Made by a program: the position numbers and the translations under genes. This document shows, piece by piece, positions 7,411 through 15,460 of a stretch of DNA of 58,130 bases; within the stretch, counting starts at the first letter, position 1; every line of letters begins with the position of its first letter. The notes beneath the pieces were generated by a model. The model was given only the letters and a program-made list of their open reading frames with translations, had not been told where the DNA came from and made no database searches. Origin of the DNA: an uncultured Victivallaceae bacterium (GTDB taxonomy: Bacteria > Verrucomicrobiota > Lentisphaeria > Victivallales > Victivallaceae); contig CALXOD010000020.1 in NCBI GenBank assembly GCA_944389925.1, positions 1 to 58,130 of the forward strand, read 5' to 3'.

Positions 7411-9313
7411 ATTTTTACACCGCGCCGACAGCAACCGCATCCGCCGGATCATCGTGGGGGGGGTGATCCTCGTTGGAGCATTGCTGCGCTGGGAATATCT
7501 GCGGGAATATGCAGCATCCCCCCTTTTCCCTCTCGCACTGGGCCCGGATATCGCCGAATATGATGCCCGCGCCCGGGAAATTCTGAACGGCGGCTGGCTC
7601 GGCTCTCAACCGGATCTGCATGCACCGCTTTACAGTTTCTTTCTGGCGTTGCAATATCAGTTGAGCGGCTTTTCCATTCCGATCGTCCGGGGACTCCAGA
7701 GCCTGATCAACTGGGCGGCCTGGATCGGTTTTTACCAGTTCCGTCGCCGCCGGGCCGCCCCGCGGGACCTGACACCGGAAATCTTTCTGGCCATTGCCAT
7801 GCTCTATCCGGCGGCCATCTTCCACCAGGCGGAACTGATCTCCGAATCCCTGCTGCTGCCGGTCCTGCTGCTGACTGTGGCCCTGCTTGAAAAAAACGAT
7901 GAAGCCACCACATTGAAAACTCGACTCGCCGGCAGCGCGACAAGTGGATTTGCTGCCGGACTGGCAGCGATCATTCATCCCACCGCCCTGTTCTTCGCCG
8001 GCATTGAAGCTTTGCGCTACGCATGCCTTCGACGGTACACGACCGCCGCTATTTTCACCGCCGCCCTGCTGCTCCCGATTCTGCCGGTCTCCTGGATGCA
8101 AAGCCGTCTGGCAGCCCGCCCGGTTCTGATCCAAACCAACAGCGCCTTCAATCTTTATCTCGGCCATAATCCCGATGCCGACGGCAGTTGTTACTTGCGT
8201 CCGGGCAGCGCCTGGCGGCAGCACCACCGTGACATGGCGGAAAAAGCGCGAAACCGCGGTGTCTCCGAAGACCGGCTCCACCTGGAACAAATCGGTGATT
8301 TTCTGCTGCACCACCCGGGTACGGAACTGTTGCTGCTGGCTCGCAAAGCACTGCTGATCTTTTCGCCCCTGGAACTGCCGGCGGGAGCCGATGGACCGGC
8401 GCTGTTTTATTACACGCCGCTGCAACGCCACGGTGCCGTGGCGGGAACCGTGCTGCTGCTCATCGCGGCGCTGGCGGGCTTGTATCCCACTTTGTCGGAC
8501 TACCGGCAGCGGACCGCCCAGCTCCACCTGCTGCTGCTCGGCGGTGCATTTTTCGCCACCCAGCTGTTGACTGTTACCAGCGGACGTTACCGGCTGGCCA
8601 TGCTTCCCGCGCTCTTCATGCTCGCCGCCGTTTATCTGCAATGGCCGGAAAAACGGTGGCGGCAACGGATTCTTCCGGCTCTGGGAGGAACGCTGGTCGT
8701 ACTTGCTTCCCTGGCAGTTACACCGGAACGATCGCAAACCCGGAGTGAGGCGGTCTCCCTCATCGGCGAAGCTCTCTTCCGCCAGAATCGGCCCCGGGAA
8801 GCCGCTGCACTCCTCACTGGAAATTTTGAATACTCCAATGATTGCGCCCGTGATGCCAATCTGCTCGGCGAAATCCACCGAAGTCTCAATGACCACGAAA
8901 CCGCAGCATCCTGGTACCGGCAAGCTGCAGATAATGATCCGGACGATGCCTACAGCCTGATGAACCTCGGCGCTCTGGCGCTGGAGAGAAATCGTCTGCC
9001 GGAAGCACGCCAATGTTTCGAGGCGGCGCTCCATCGCAATCCTCTTCACGTCGGAGCGGCTTATAATCTGGCGCTGACTCTGGAACGAACCGGCCATACC
9101 GCCGCAGCAGAAAAGGCTTATCTCCGGGTGCTCCAGCTGGATCCGCAAAACCGACCGGCACTGAACTCGCTCGGTTTACTGGCATTCCGGCGAGGCGACT
9201 TTCCGGAAGCCGTCCGCCTTTTCCGTGCCGCCCTGGCACTGGATCCGAAGCACCAGGGAGTACTCCGGAACCTGCATGCCGCAGAAACAGCCGCCGCGGC
9301 AGAAAACAAGTAA
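7382..9313 (+). CDS. Membrane glycosyltransferase-like protein (GT39/ArnT type) with C-terminal TPR repeats
   Basis: 643 residues from ATG 7382, inside the HPr gene. The first ~460 residues are polytopic membrane protein. An acidic motif in the first periplasmic loop (PDIAEYDARA) and HAPLYSFFLAL resemble the Asp and PPLY features of lipid-phosphate-sugar dependent GT39/ArnT-like glycosyltransferases. From about residue 490 at least four TPR units follow (for example 'AYSLMNLGALALERNRLPEA', 'AYNLALTLERTGHTAAAEKA'). The fusion resembles O-mannosyltransferase/TPR proteins that glycosylate exported proteins, but donor and acceptor are unknown. An alternative start upstream (7298) lies deep in HPr and is unlikely. 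Confidence 0.75.
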   Translation: MNSIFHRVAEFLHRADSNRIRRIIVGGVILVGALLRWEYLREYAASPLFPLALGPDIAEYDARAREILNGGWLGSQPDLHAPLYSFFLALQYQLSGFSIPIVRGLQSLINWAAWIGFYQFRRRRAAPRDLTPEIFLAIAMLYPAAIFHQAELISESLLLPVLLLTVALLEKNDEATTLKTRLAGSATSGFAAGLAAIIHPTALFFAGIEALRYACLRRYTTAAIFTAALLLPILPVSWMQSRLAARPVLIQTNSAFNLYLGHNPDADGSCYLRPGSAWRQHHRDMAEKARNRGVSEDRLHLEQIGDFLLHHPGTELLLLARKALLIFSPLELPAGADGPALFYYTPLQRHGAVAGTVLLLIAALAGLYPTLSDYRQRTAQLHLLLLGGAFFATQLLTVTSGRYRLAMLPALFMLAAVYLQWPEKRWRQRILPALGGTLVVLASLAVTPERSQTRSEAVSLIGEALFRQNRPREAAALLTGNFEYSNDCARDANLLGEIHRSLNDHETAASWYRQAADNDPDDAYSLMNLGALALERNRLPEARQCFEAALHRNPLHVGAAYNLALTLERTGHTAAAEKAYLRVLQLDPQNRPALNSLGLLAFRRGDFPEAVRLFRAALALDPKHQGVLRNLHAAETAAAAENK

Positions 9314-9375
9314 AAAACGCTCACCCGGTCCCCACCAGAAGCAAAATTCTCCTTCATTAAACATTGTTCGACATA

Positions 9376-9403
9376 TTGAAAATACACAAAATTCAGCTAT
9401 ATT
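9376..9403 (+). promoter_or_regulatory. Promoter of metX
   Basis: TTGAAA (9376-9381), 16-bp spacer, TATATT (9398-9403). Transcription should start near 9410, giving a leader of about 110 nt. The -10 is overlapped by a perfect palindrome (9400-9417). Confidence 0.65.
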
Positions 9404-9417
9404 ATTTGGAAATAATA
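9400..9417. promoter_or_regulatory. 18-bp perfect palindrome over the metX -10/start site
   Basis: TATTATTT-GG-AAATAATA. It covers the end of the -10 box and the likely start site, the classical position of a repressor operator. It does not match the MetJ box (AGACGTCT repeats). Confidence 0.5.
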
Positions 9418-9477
9418 CCAGTGACTTACGCTGGGTAATGCGTGGCGCCCGGATCGTTTCCGGAGCGGATTCCGCCA
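9418..9477 (+). promoter_or_regulatory. Structured leader of metX (two hairpins)
   Basis: Hairpin 1 is CCAG/CTGG (9418-9421 with 9431-9434). Hairpin 2 is TGGCG/CGCCA (9443-9447 with 9473-9477) enclosing CCGGA/TCCGG (9449-9453 with 9459-9463). I see no conserved core of SAM-I or SAM-II riboswitches, so this is only a structured 5' leader. Confidence 0.3.
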
Positions 9478-9521
9478 TCACGGATACTGGGAAAACGGAA
9501 AAACGGAAGGATCATCCCTTC

Positions 9522-10670
9522 ATGAATCATACATCGGAACCACTGCTGACCATCCCGCGGGACTTCCGCTTCGGAGAAAACGAGGCGGACGCCCTGGAGC
9601 TGGACTGCGGTCGAAAACTCCAGGACGTAAACCTGCGCTATGAATGTGTCGGCGAACTTGCTCCTGACGGCGGCAATGCGGTGCTGATTCTGCATGCTCT
9701 TTCCGGTGACGCCCATGTGTGTGGACGGCATACACCCGAAGACCGCAAGCCCGGCTGGTGGGACGACATGGTCGGTCCCGGGAAACCGATCGACACCAAT
9801 CGTTATTTCGTCATCTGCAGCAACGTGCTGGGCAGCTGTGCCGGGTCCACCGGGCCGCGTTCGATCAATCCGGCAACCGGAAAACGATACAATCTGGATT
9901 TTCCGGTCATCACCATTCGCGATATGGTGCGCGCCCAGAAACGCCTGATCGATCATCTGGGAATCAGCCGGTTGCTTTCCGTGGTCGGCGGTTCCATGGG
10001 TGGCATGCAGGCGCTGGAATGGGCCATCTGTTACCCGGAAATGGTGCAGAGTGCCATCCCGATCGCCACCACGGCTCAGCTCTCGCCGCAAAGCATTGCT
10101 TTCGACTGGGTGGGACGGGAAGCTATCAAATATGACCCCAACTGGAAAAACGGCGATTACGAACCGGACCGGGTCCCGGATCAGGGCCTGGCTACGGCCC
10201 GGATGCTGGCCCACATTACCTATCTCAGCGACGAATCCATGAGCCGGAAATTCGGACGGGAACTGCAGGAACACGATGAATACGGCTTTGACTTCCAGCG
10301 GGATTTCGCAGTGGAAAGCTATCTGGAACACCAGGGACGCCGTTTCGTCGAGCGCTTCGATGCAAACAGTTATTTCTACATCACCCGTGCCATGGATTAT
10401 TTCGATCTGGCGGAACGCGCGGATGGAAATCTGGCCCGGGCGCTGGCTCCGGCACAGGCGGATTTTCTGGTGGTATCGTTTTCCAGCGACTGGCTGTTTC
10501 CGACCGCCCAGTCGCGGGCCATCGTTCACGCGCTGCTGAAAAACCGCCTGAAAGTCAGTTTCTGCGAGATCGAATCCGACTATGGTCATGATGCATTTCT
10601 ACTGGAGACCGACACGCTGGGGCCGATGGTCTCCGCCTTTCTACGCAACCAACGGGAGGGACGGAAATGA
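9522..10670 (+). CDS. metX: Homoserine O-acyltransferase (MetX type)
   Basis: 382 residues from ATG 9522, with GGAAGG about 10 nt upstream. It is an alpha/beta hydrolase with the nucleophile elbow GGSMGG (Ser158). Family signatures include FVICSNVLGSCAGSTGP and LDFPVITIRDMVRAQK. The Asp and His of the triad are in FSSDWLFP (about 326) and DYGHDAFLLE (about 357). It activates homoserine with an acyl group (usually acetyl-CoA) in methionine synthesis; acetyl versus succinyl specificity cannot be read safely. It overlaps metW by ATGA, the typical metXW operon. Confidence 0.95.
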   Translation: MNHTSEPLLTIPRDFRFGENEADALELDCGRKLQDVNLRYECVGELAPDGGNAVLILHALSGDAHVCGRHTPEDRKPGWWDDMVGPGKPIDTNRYFVICSNVLGSCAGSTGPRSINPATGKRYNLDFPVITIRDMVRAQKRLIDHLGISRLLSVVGGSMGGMQALEWAICYPEMVQSAIPIATTAQLSPQSIAFDWVGREAIKYDPNWKNGDYEPDRVPDQGLATARMLAHITYLSDESMSRKFGRELQEHDEYGFDFQRDFAVESYLEHQGRRFVERFDANSYFYITRAMDYFDLAERADGNLARALAPAQADFLVVSFSSDWLFPTAQSRAIVHALLKNRLKVSFCEIESDYGHDAFLLETDTLGPMVSAFLRNQREGRK

Positions 10671-11284
10671 CTGCAGAACAGATTCGCCGACGGGACCTGG
10701 ACATCGTCGCCGCCATTATAGAACCGGGAACACGGGTGCTGGACCTCGGCTGTGGTGACGGCACCTTTCTGCGGCAGCTGCATCAGGAAAAAGCAGTAGA
10801 CGGCCTCGGCGTGGAAATTGATCAGGATATGATCGCCTGCTGTATCGAAAACGGCATTTCCGTCATCCACGGCAATCTGGATGATCCTCTGGATTTTGCC
10901 GAAGATGGAGATTTTGATTTTGTCATTCTCAGCCAGACGCTGCAGCAGGTTCGGTATCCTGACCGGCTGCTGCGGGAAATCGTCCGGGTAGGAAGACGCG
11001 CAATTGTCAGCGTCATCAATTTCGGACATCTACCCTGTCGCTGGCGGCTGCTGGTCTCCGGACGCATGCCGGAGACCGAAACGATTCCCTACCACTGGTA
11101 TGATACTCCGAACATCCATCTCGGTACCGTCAACGATTTCCGTCAGCTCTGCCGGAAACTGGGAATCACAGTGGTGCGGGAATATCCGGTCGGGACCCGT
11201 TTCCAGCTACCGGCGCGACTGCTGCCCAATCTTTTCGCTCCGGGCTGTGTTTTCGAATTGGAAAAACGCCGGAAAGAGCATTGA
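10667..11284 (+). CDS. metW: Methionine biosynthesis protein MetW (SAM-dependent methyltransferase fold)
   Basis: 205 residues with SAM-binding motif I LDLGCGDGTF near residue 24. The MetW-specific stretches SQTLQQVRYPDRLLREIVRVGRRAIVS are recognisable. MetW is always paired with MetX and supports homoserine acylation; its exact chemistry is unsettled. It starts within the metX stop codon. A promoter for the next gene begins at its stop, so the metXW unit likely ends here. Confidence 0.93.
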   Translation: MTAEQIRRRDLDIVAAIIEPGTRVLDLGCGDGTFLRQLHQEKAVDGLGVEIDQDMIACCIENGISVIHGNLDDPLDFAEDGDFDFVILSQTLQQVRYPDRLLREIVRVGRRAIVSVINFGHLPCRWRLLVSGRMPETETIPYHWYDTPNIHLGTVNDFRQLCRKLGITVVREYPVGTRFQLPARLLPNLFAPGCVFELEKRRKEH

Positions 11285-11309
11285 TTCCAGCCTCTTCCGG
11301 AGTTATATT
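11281..11309 (+). promoter_or_regulatory. Promoter of ddh
   Basis: TTGATT (11281-11286), 17-bp spacer, TATATT (11304-11309), about 40 nt before the ATG at 11356. Confidence 0.6.
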
Positions 11310-11355
11310 AAAAGATACAACATCTTATAAATACCCCGGAACAAGGAGGATTTTT

Positions 11356-12360
11356 ATGCAGAAGATCCGTGTACTCATCGTCGGCTACGGCAACATCGGC
11401 CGCGGCGTCCGGCAGGCCATCGAACGCAATCCCGACATGGAGCTGGCCGGGATTGTCAGCCGTTCTCCCGACCGCGTCGCCCGGGAAGTCGCCGGCGCCT
11501 GCCCCGTCATGCCCGTGGCTCCCGCCGAAGCCTGGCTGCAGGCACTTCATCCCGACATTGCCATTCTCTGCGGCGGTTCCAAAAATGACCTGCCGCAGCA
11601 GGGTCCGGAACTCGTCCGCGTCATTGACACTGTCGACAGTTTCGACAACCACAGCCGTATCCCGGAATATTTCGCCGCCATGAACGCGGCAGCCACGGAA
11701 TCAGGGCACGTCTCCATCATCTCCACCGGCTGGGACCCCGGTATTTTCTCTCTGGAACGGGTGTTGGCCAACGCCTTCCTGCCCGGCTCCCGTGCCTACG
11801 GCTTCTACGGACTGACTCCTCGCGGCGGACTCAGCATGGGACATTCGGATGCGCTGCGCACCATCGAGGGAGTTCAGGACGCCCGCCAGTATACCCATGC
11901 GGTTCCGACCGCGATCGAACGTATCCGGAACGGCGAAAATCCCGATTACTGCGCCCGTGAAATGCACACCCGTGAATGCTTCGTCGTCCTGAAGCCCGGC
12001 GCCGATCCGGCTGCGGTTGAAAAAACCATCCGCGAAATGCCCGGTTATTTTGCGCCTTACGACACCACCATCCATTTCGTCAGCCAGCAGGAATTGGACG
12101 AAAAATATGCCGGGTTCCCCCATGACGGCTGTGTCGTGGCCTCCGGCAAAACCGGCGATGCTCAACACGCGGCCGCCATCGAATACCGTTGCGTCTGGGG
12201 CAGCAACCCGGAAGCAACCGCTCAAGTACTGGTCGCACACGCCCGTGCGGCGGTACGCCTGTCCCGCGAAGGTCGGAAAGGTGCGTTCACCATCCTGGAT
12301 ATTCCGCCGGCCTACCTCTCGCTTCACGACCGGGACGAGCTGCTGAAAAACTGGATGTAA
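11356..12360 (+). CDS. ddh: meso-Diaminopimelate D-dehydrogenase
   Basis: 334 residues from ATG 11356 with a strong AAGGAGG. The N-terminus is an NADP Rossmann motif (LIVGYGNIGRGV). The family block STGWDPGIFSLERVL...GLSMGHSDALRTIEGVQDARQYTHAVPT is typical of DAP dehydrogenase. The enzyme converts tetrahydrodipicolinate, ammonia and NADPH directly into meso-DAP, the one-step route to lysine and the peptidoglycan cross-linking residue. The ATG at 11281 in the same frame lies before the promoter and is not used. It has its own promoter and a weak terminator. Confidence 0.93.
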   Translation: MQKIRVLIVGYGNIGRGVRQAIERNPDMELAGIVSRSPDRVAREVAGACPVMPVAPAEAWLQALHPDIAILCGGSKNDLPQQGPELVRVIDTVDSFDNHSRIPEYFAAMNAAATESGHVSIISTGWDPGIFSLERVLANAFLPGSRAYGFYGLTPRGGLSMGHSDALRTIEGVQDARQYTHAVPTAIERIRNGENPDYCAREMHTRECFVVLKPGADPAAVEKTIREMPGYFAPYDTTIHFVSQQELDEKYAGFPHDGCVVASGKTGDAQHAAAIEYRCVWGSNPEATAQVLVAHARAAVRLSREGRKGAFTILDIPPAYLSLHDRDELLKNWM

Positions 12361-12384
12361 CCGGTTTCAAAACCTGTACGGATG

Positions 12385-12416
12385 CCGTCGGAGTCTCCGG
12401 ATTTCGACGGTATTTT
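12385..12416 (+). terminator. Weak terminator after ddh
   Basis: CCGTCG (12385-12390) pairs with CGACGG (12405-12410), with an inner GGAG/CTCC pairing, followed by TATTTT. Confidence 0.4.
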
Positions 12417-12458
12417 CCTGCAGGACAATGAAAAATGCATCTTTTTTATCAAAAAAAA

Positions 12459-12487
12459 CTGGCATATTTTCAAAATTGCGATACATT
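12459..12487 (+). promoter_or_regulatory. Promoter of the rplM-rpsI operon
   Basis: CTGGCA (12459-12464), 17-bp spacer, TACATT (12482-12487), inside an AT-rich stretch. The leader is about 105 nt. I see no clear ribosomal-protein binding mimic in it. Confidence 0.45.
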
Positions 12488-12600
12488 AAAAGGGTCTGAC
12501 TCCACGGGGATCCCGATCATCTCCCCAACGGAAGCGGAACAAAGCGTATCGATCTACTTGTGCGAAAAAGTTTGGACCGTAACTGCAAGGCAAGAAAAAC

Positions 12601-13032
12601 ATGAAAACATATCTGGCCAAAACCGGCGAGATCAAACGGGAACATATCCTGTTCGATGCGTCGGAAGCCCCTGTCGGGCGGCTGGCCGTCCGGATCGCCA
12701 ATGCGCTCCGCGGCAAAGACAAACCGACTTATACCCCGCATATTGATACCGGCGCTTTTGTCATCGTTATCAACGCCGACAAACTGGTTTTCACCGGTCG
12801 CAAAGCCACGGAAAAGGTTTATGCCACCTACAGCGGCTACCGCAGCGGCTACAAGGAAACCACCGCCGCTGAGCTGATGGAAAAGGATCCTGTGCGTATC
12901 ATCAAAGCCGCCGTCTGGGGCATGATGCCGCATGGACGTCTCGGCCGGGCCCAGTTCGCAAAGCTGAAAGTCTACGCCGGCAGCGAACACCCGCATACCG
13001 CTCAGAACCCGACCAAAGTTACTGTGGAGTAA
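12601..13032 (+). CDS. rplM: 50S ribosomal protein L13
   Basis: 143 residues, full length. MKTYLAKTGEIKREHILFDA, SEAPVGRLAVRIANALRGKDK, then TYTPHIDTGAFVIVINADK and WGMMPHGRLGRAQFAKLKVY are the standard L13 blocks. It binds 23S rRNA early in large-subunit assembly. It is followed after 6 nt by rpsI, the near-universal rplM-rpsI pair. Confidence 0.98.
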   Translation: MKTYLAKTGEIKREHILFDASEAPVGRLAVRIANALRGKDKPTYTPHIDTGAFVIVINADKLVFTGRKATEKVYATYSGYRSGYKETTAAELMEKDPVRIIKAAVWGMMPHGRLGRAQFAKLKVYAGSEHPHTAQNPTKVTVE

Positions 13033-13038
13033 TGGAAG

Positions 13039-13437
13039 ATGGCTAAAAAGACTGAAGAAATCTGGGCCACCGGACGGCGGAAATGCGCCGTTGCCCGTGT
13101 GCGGATTAAACCGGGCACCGGCGTCGCCGTCATCAACGGCAAAGCCATGAATGAATATTTCCCGAGCGAAGCACTTTGCGGCTACGTTGCCCAAGTCCTC
13201 CAGACGGTTCACTTCGAAGGCAAGATCGACATTGCCGCCACCTTGAATGGCGGTGGTATGGCCGGTCAGGCCGGCGCTCTCCGTCATGGGGTCGCCCGCG
13301 CTCTGATCCTGATGGACGAAACGCTCCGGCCGGCCCTCAAGGCTGCCGGCATGCTCACCCGCGACGCCCGCGTCAAGGAACGCAAAAAACCCGGTCAGCC
13401 GGGTGCCCGTCGCCGGTTCCAGTTCTCGAAACGCTGA
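13039..13437 (+). CDS. rpsI: 30S ribosomal protein S9
   Basis: 132 residues. ATGRRKCAVARVRIKPGTG, the GGMAGQAGALRHGVARAL core and the basic C-terminus ending FSKR (the tail that reaches the P-site tRNA) are all present. Last gene of its operon; a strong intrinsic terminator follows. Confidence 0.98.
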   Translation: MAKKTEEIWATGRRKCAVARVRIKPGTGVAVINGKAMNEYFPSEALCGYVAQVLQTVHFEGKIDIAATLNGGGMAGQAGALRHGVARALILMDETLRPALKAAGMLTRDARVKERKKPGQPGARRRFQFSKR

Positions 13438-13454
13438 ACTGCGAAAACGGAACG

Positions 13455-13490
13455 AAAAAAGAACGCGGTTTATGCCGCGTTCTTTTTTTT
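13455..13490 (+). terminator. Intrinsic terminator of rplM-rpsI
   Basis: GAACGCGG/CCGCGTTC stem (13461-13468 with 13475-13482) flanked by A-run and an 8-nt T-run. Confidence 0.9.
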
Positions 13491-13603
13491 CCCTCAATCA
13501 GAAAACAACCAGAAAAAAACGGAAACCTGCCACCAAAGTGCCAGATTTCCGTTCTGCCGCCAAGGAATCGGAATCCCCGGCGACACTCTTTCGCTCAGCC
13601 TTC

Positions 13604-13876
13604 TCAGAGGTTGAAAAGCTTTTCCAGATCGAACTTGGATTCCGCCTTGAGCGTCACCAACGTCTTGGTGTGAATAATCCCCTTGATATCCCGAGTCATC
13701 TTGGTCGCAATAATTTCAGCAAGTTCCGCATTGGTATTCACCCGGATCATCACCACGAGATCGTATTCACCGGCAACCGCGTACACTTCGGAGACCCCGT
13801 CCAGGGCCATAATATCATTGATCACCTGCCGGAGCATGGGGCGTTCCACATTGACCAACACAATACCAGTAACCAT
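13604..13876 (-). CDS. Stand-alone Lrp/AsnC ligand-binding (RAM) domain protein
   Basis: 90 residues, equal to the C-terminal half of an Lrp/AsnC regulator: VTGIVLVNVE, DGVSEVYAVAGEYDLVVMIRV and GIIHTKTLVTLK form the alpha/beta sandwich. The N-terminal HTH is absent, so it cannot bind DNA by itself. Such small proteins form amino-acid-binding oligomers or partner with full-length Lrp. Strong GGAG 7 nt before the ATG. An 18-bp perfect palindrome sits 29 nt upstream. It lies downstream of the PLP decarboxylase, on the same strand, but separated by that gene's terminator. Confidence 0.88.
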   Translation of the reverse strand: MVTGIVLVNVERPMLRQVINDIMALDGVSEVYAVAGEYDLVVMIRVNTNAELAEIIATKMTRDIKGIIHTKTLVTLKAESKFDLEKLFNL

Positions 13877-13904
13877 AAGAACTCCTTTCCCGTTGATAGA
13901 GACT

Positions 13905-13922
13905 TTCCGGAGAGCTCCGGAA
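13905..13922. promoter_or_regulatory. 18-bp perfect palindrome upstream of the Lrp-like gene
   Basis: TTCCGGAG-AG-CTCCGGAA. It could be an operator or a leader hairpin. CCGGA is a common word in this genome, which lowers its weight. Confidence 0.3.
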
Positions 13923-14060
13923 GCATGCCGGAACCTCCTTCCGAGTTTACAATAGCCGGAGGCCCGGGGATTGCAAGCCTCTTTCCGGAAAAAATCGCTC
14001 CCGTAAAAGAAAACTTCATGAAAATACCGTCTTCGGTAACAAAACTGCTGCTTTCACTGC

Positions 14061-14090
14061 AAAAAAAATCCGGTTCCGCAAGGGAACCGG
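14061..14090 (-). terminator. Intrinsic terminator of the decarboxylase gene
   Basis: CCGGTTCC/GGAACCGG stem (14070-14077 with 14083-14090), 5-nt loop, and an 8-nt T-run on the minus strand (14061-14068). Confidence 0.88.
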
Positions 14091-14109
14091 AATATCAGAA
14101 AACCAACTT

Positions 14110-15276
14110 TTATTTTACAAAATAGGTCTTCAGCGGTGGGAAACCGTTAAATTCCACCGAGCAGTAACTCGTCGTATACGCTCCGGTGGAAAACCAGTAA
14201 ATGCGGTCTCCGGCCTTGATATAGGCCGGCAGCGGATTCCGGAAAAACTCATACATGATATCCTGACTGTCGCAGGTCGGACCGGCAATGATGAAATCTT
14301 CCGACATCTCACCGCGGGATTCACAATAAAGCGGATAACGGATGCTTTCATCCCAGGTCTCCACCAGACCGTTGAATTTTCCCGTATCCAGATAGACCCA
14401 TTTATCCACTCCCATGGAGGACTTCTGAGAAACCAGAACCACTTCGGAAACCAGCACGCCCGCCTCACCAACCAGCGAACGACCGGGTTCCAGAATGATT
14501 TCCGGGAAATCGTCGCCAAAGTCCTCTTCCAGATATCGGCAGATTTCTTCGGAATAGACCTCCATCGGGTTGGTTTTAGAAATATAGCTGGCAGGGAATC
14601 CCCCCCCCATGTTGATCAAACTCAGCTTGACACCTTCCCCCTTCAGGTAGTCGAAAATATAACGCACTTTGGCAATGGCCGAGTCCCAGGCGCCAATGTC
14701 ACGCTGCTGAGATCCGACATGGAAGGAAATGCCGCACGGCTCCAACCCCAGCTCCCTGGCCAGCAGCACCAGATCAATCGCCATATCCGGATGACAACCG
14801 AACTTGCGAGAAAGCGGCCAGTCGGCGGTCTCCGACCCTTCCGTCAGAATCCGGCAGAAAATCCGCGATCCGGGCGCCTCGCGGGCGATATTGCGAACAT
14901 CCGCCTCGCTGTCAGTGGCAAACAACCGGACACCGCGTTCATAGAAATACCGGACATCACGGGCTTTTTTGATCGTATTTCCGTAACTGATCCGGTCGGG
15001 CGAAACCCCGAGCGAAAGCACCCGGTCAAGCTCATAAATAGAAGCGATGTCGAAACAGGATCCCAGGTCTCGCAGCAATGTAATCACTTCCGGTGCGGGA
15101 TTGGCTTTCACCGCATAATAAATTTTCGCAAACTGGAAGTATTTGCGCAACTCCTCGTATTTCGCCTGGATGATGTTCAAATTGACCACCAGAAACGGCG
15201 ATTCATGACGGTCCGCCTCCGCCCGGATCCGTTCCCAATCCGCCGCGTCATAATAGTCCAGAACGTTGATTCGCAT
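14110..15276 (-). CDS. Type III PLP-dependent ornithine/lysine decarboxylase
   Basis: 388 residues with the alanine-racemase-like fold of eukaryotic-type ODC. The PLP lysine is K57 in YYAVKANP. HVGSQQRD, NMGGGFP and LEPGRSLVGEAG follow. The catalytic cysteine is C335 in GPTCDSQD. It makes putrescine from ornithine and/or cadaverine from lysine; specificity cannot be fixed by eye. It carries a long (about 150 nt) structured leader and its own terminator, so it is monocistronic. The carboxynorspermidine decarboxylase branch is unlikely because the CDSQD motif is of the ODC/LDC type. Confidence 0.9.
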   Translation of the reverse strand: MRINVLDYYDAADWERIRAEADRHESPFLVVNLNIIQAKYEELRKYFQFAKIYYAVKANPAPEVITLLRDLGSCFDIASIYELDRVLSLGVSPDRISYGNTIKKARDVRYFYERGVRLFATDSEADVRNIAREAPGSRIFCRILTEGSETADWPLSRKFGCHPDMAIDLVLLARELGLEPCGISFHVGSQQRDIGAWDSAIAKVRYIFDYLKGEGVKLSLINMGGGFPASYISKTNPMEVYSEEICRYLEEDFGDDFPEIILEPGRSLVGEAGVLVSEVVLVSQKSSMGVDKWVYLDTGKFNGLVETWDESIRYPLYCESRGEMSEDFIIAGPTCDSQDIMYEFFRNPLPAYIKAGDRIYWFSTGAYTTSYCSVEFNGFPPLKTYFVK

Positions 15277-15301
15277 TGCCCCTTCCCCTTCATTGGTTAA
15301 G

Positions 15302-15400
15302 TTGCCAGAGTTCTTTCATGCGGCAAACCCGACGACCGGCTTCGCTCCCTGGAAGCTGCTCCTGTTGCGTGCAGGCATCTGATGTCCCCGCCAGCCGGTC
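15302..15400 (-). promoter_or_regulatory. Structured 5' leader of the decarboxylase mRNA
   Basis: Read on the minus strand, GACCGGCT (15400-15393) pairs with AGCCGGTC (15341-15334) and encloses a CCTG/CAGG hairpin. A second stem-loop, TTGCC/GGCAA (15326-15322 with 15306-15302), follows near the start codon. No known riboswitch class recognised. Confidence 0.35.
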
Positions 15401-15433
15401 TGCTGCCGATTTCATTCAAAAACAAGACTGAAA

Positions 15434-15460
15434 ATATTACACCGATCATCCGGATTGCAA
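15434..15460 (-). promoter_or_regulatory. Promoter of the decarboxylase gene
   Basis: TTGCAA (15460-15455), 15-bp spacer, TAATAT (15439-15434). An 18-bp spacer to TATTTT is an alternative. Confidence 0.45.

Noticed and set aside
7415-9148. 577-codon minus-strand frame opposite the GT-TPR gene
   Set aside because: Gln/Arg-rich translation without structure; the plus strand has clear TPR repeats and start overlap with HPr.
9418-9521. SAM-I/SAM-II riboswitch before metX
   Set aside because: The conserved cores of these classes are not present by eye; recorded only as a structured leader.
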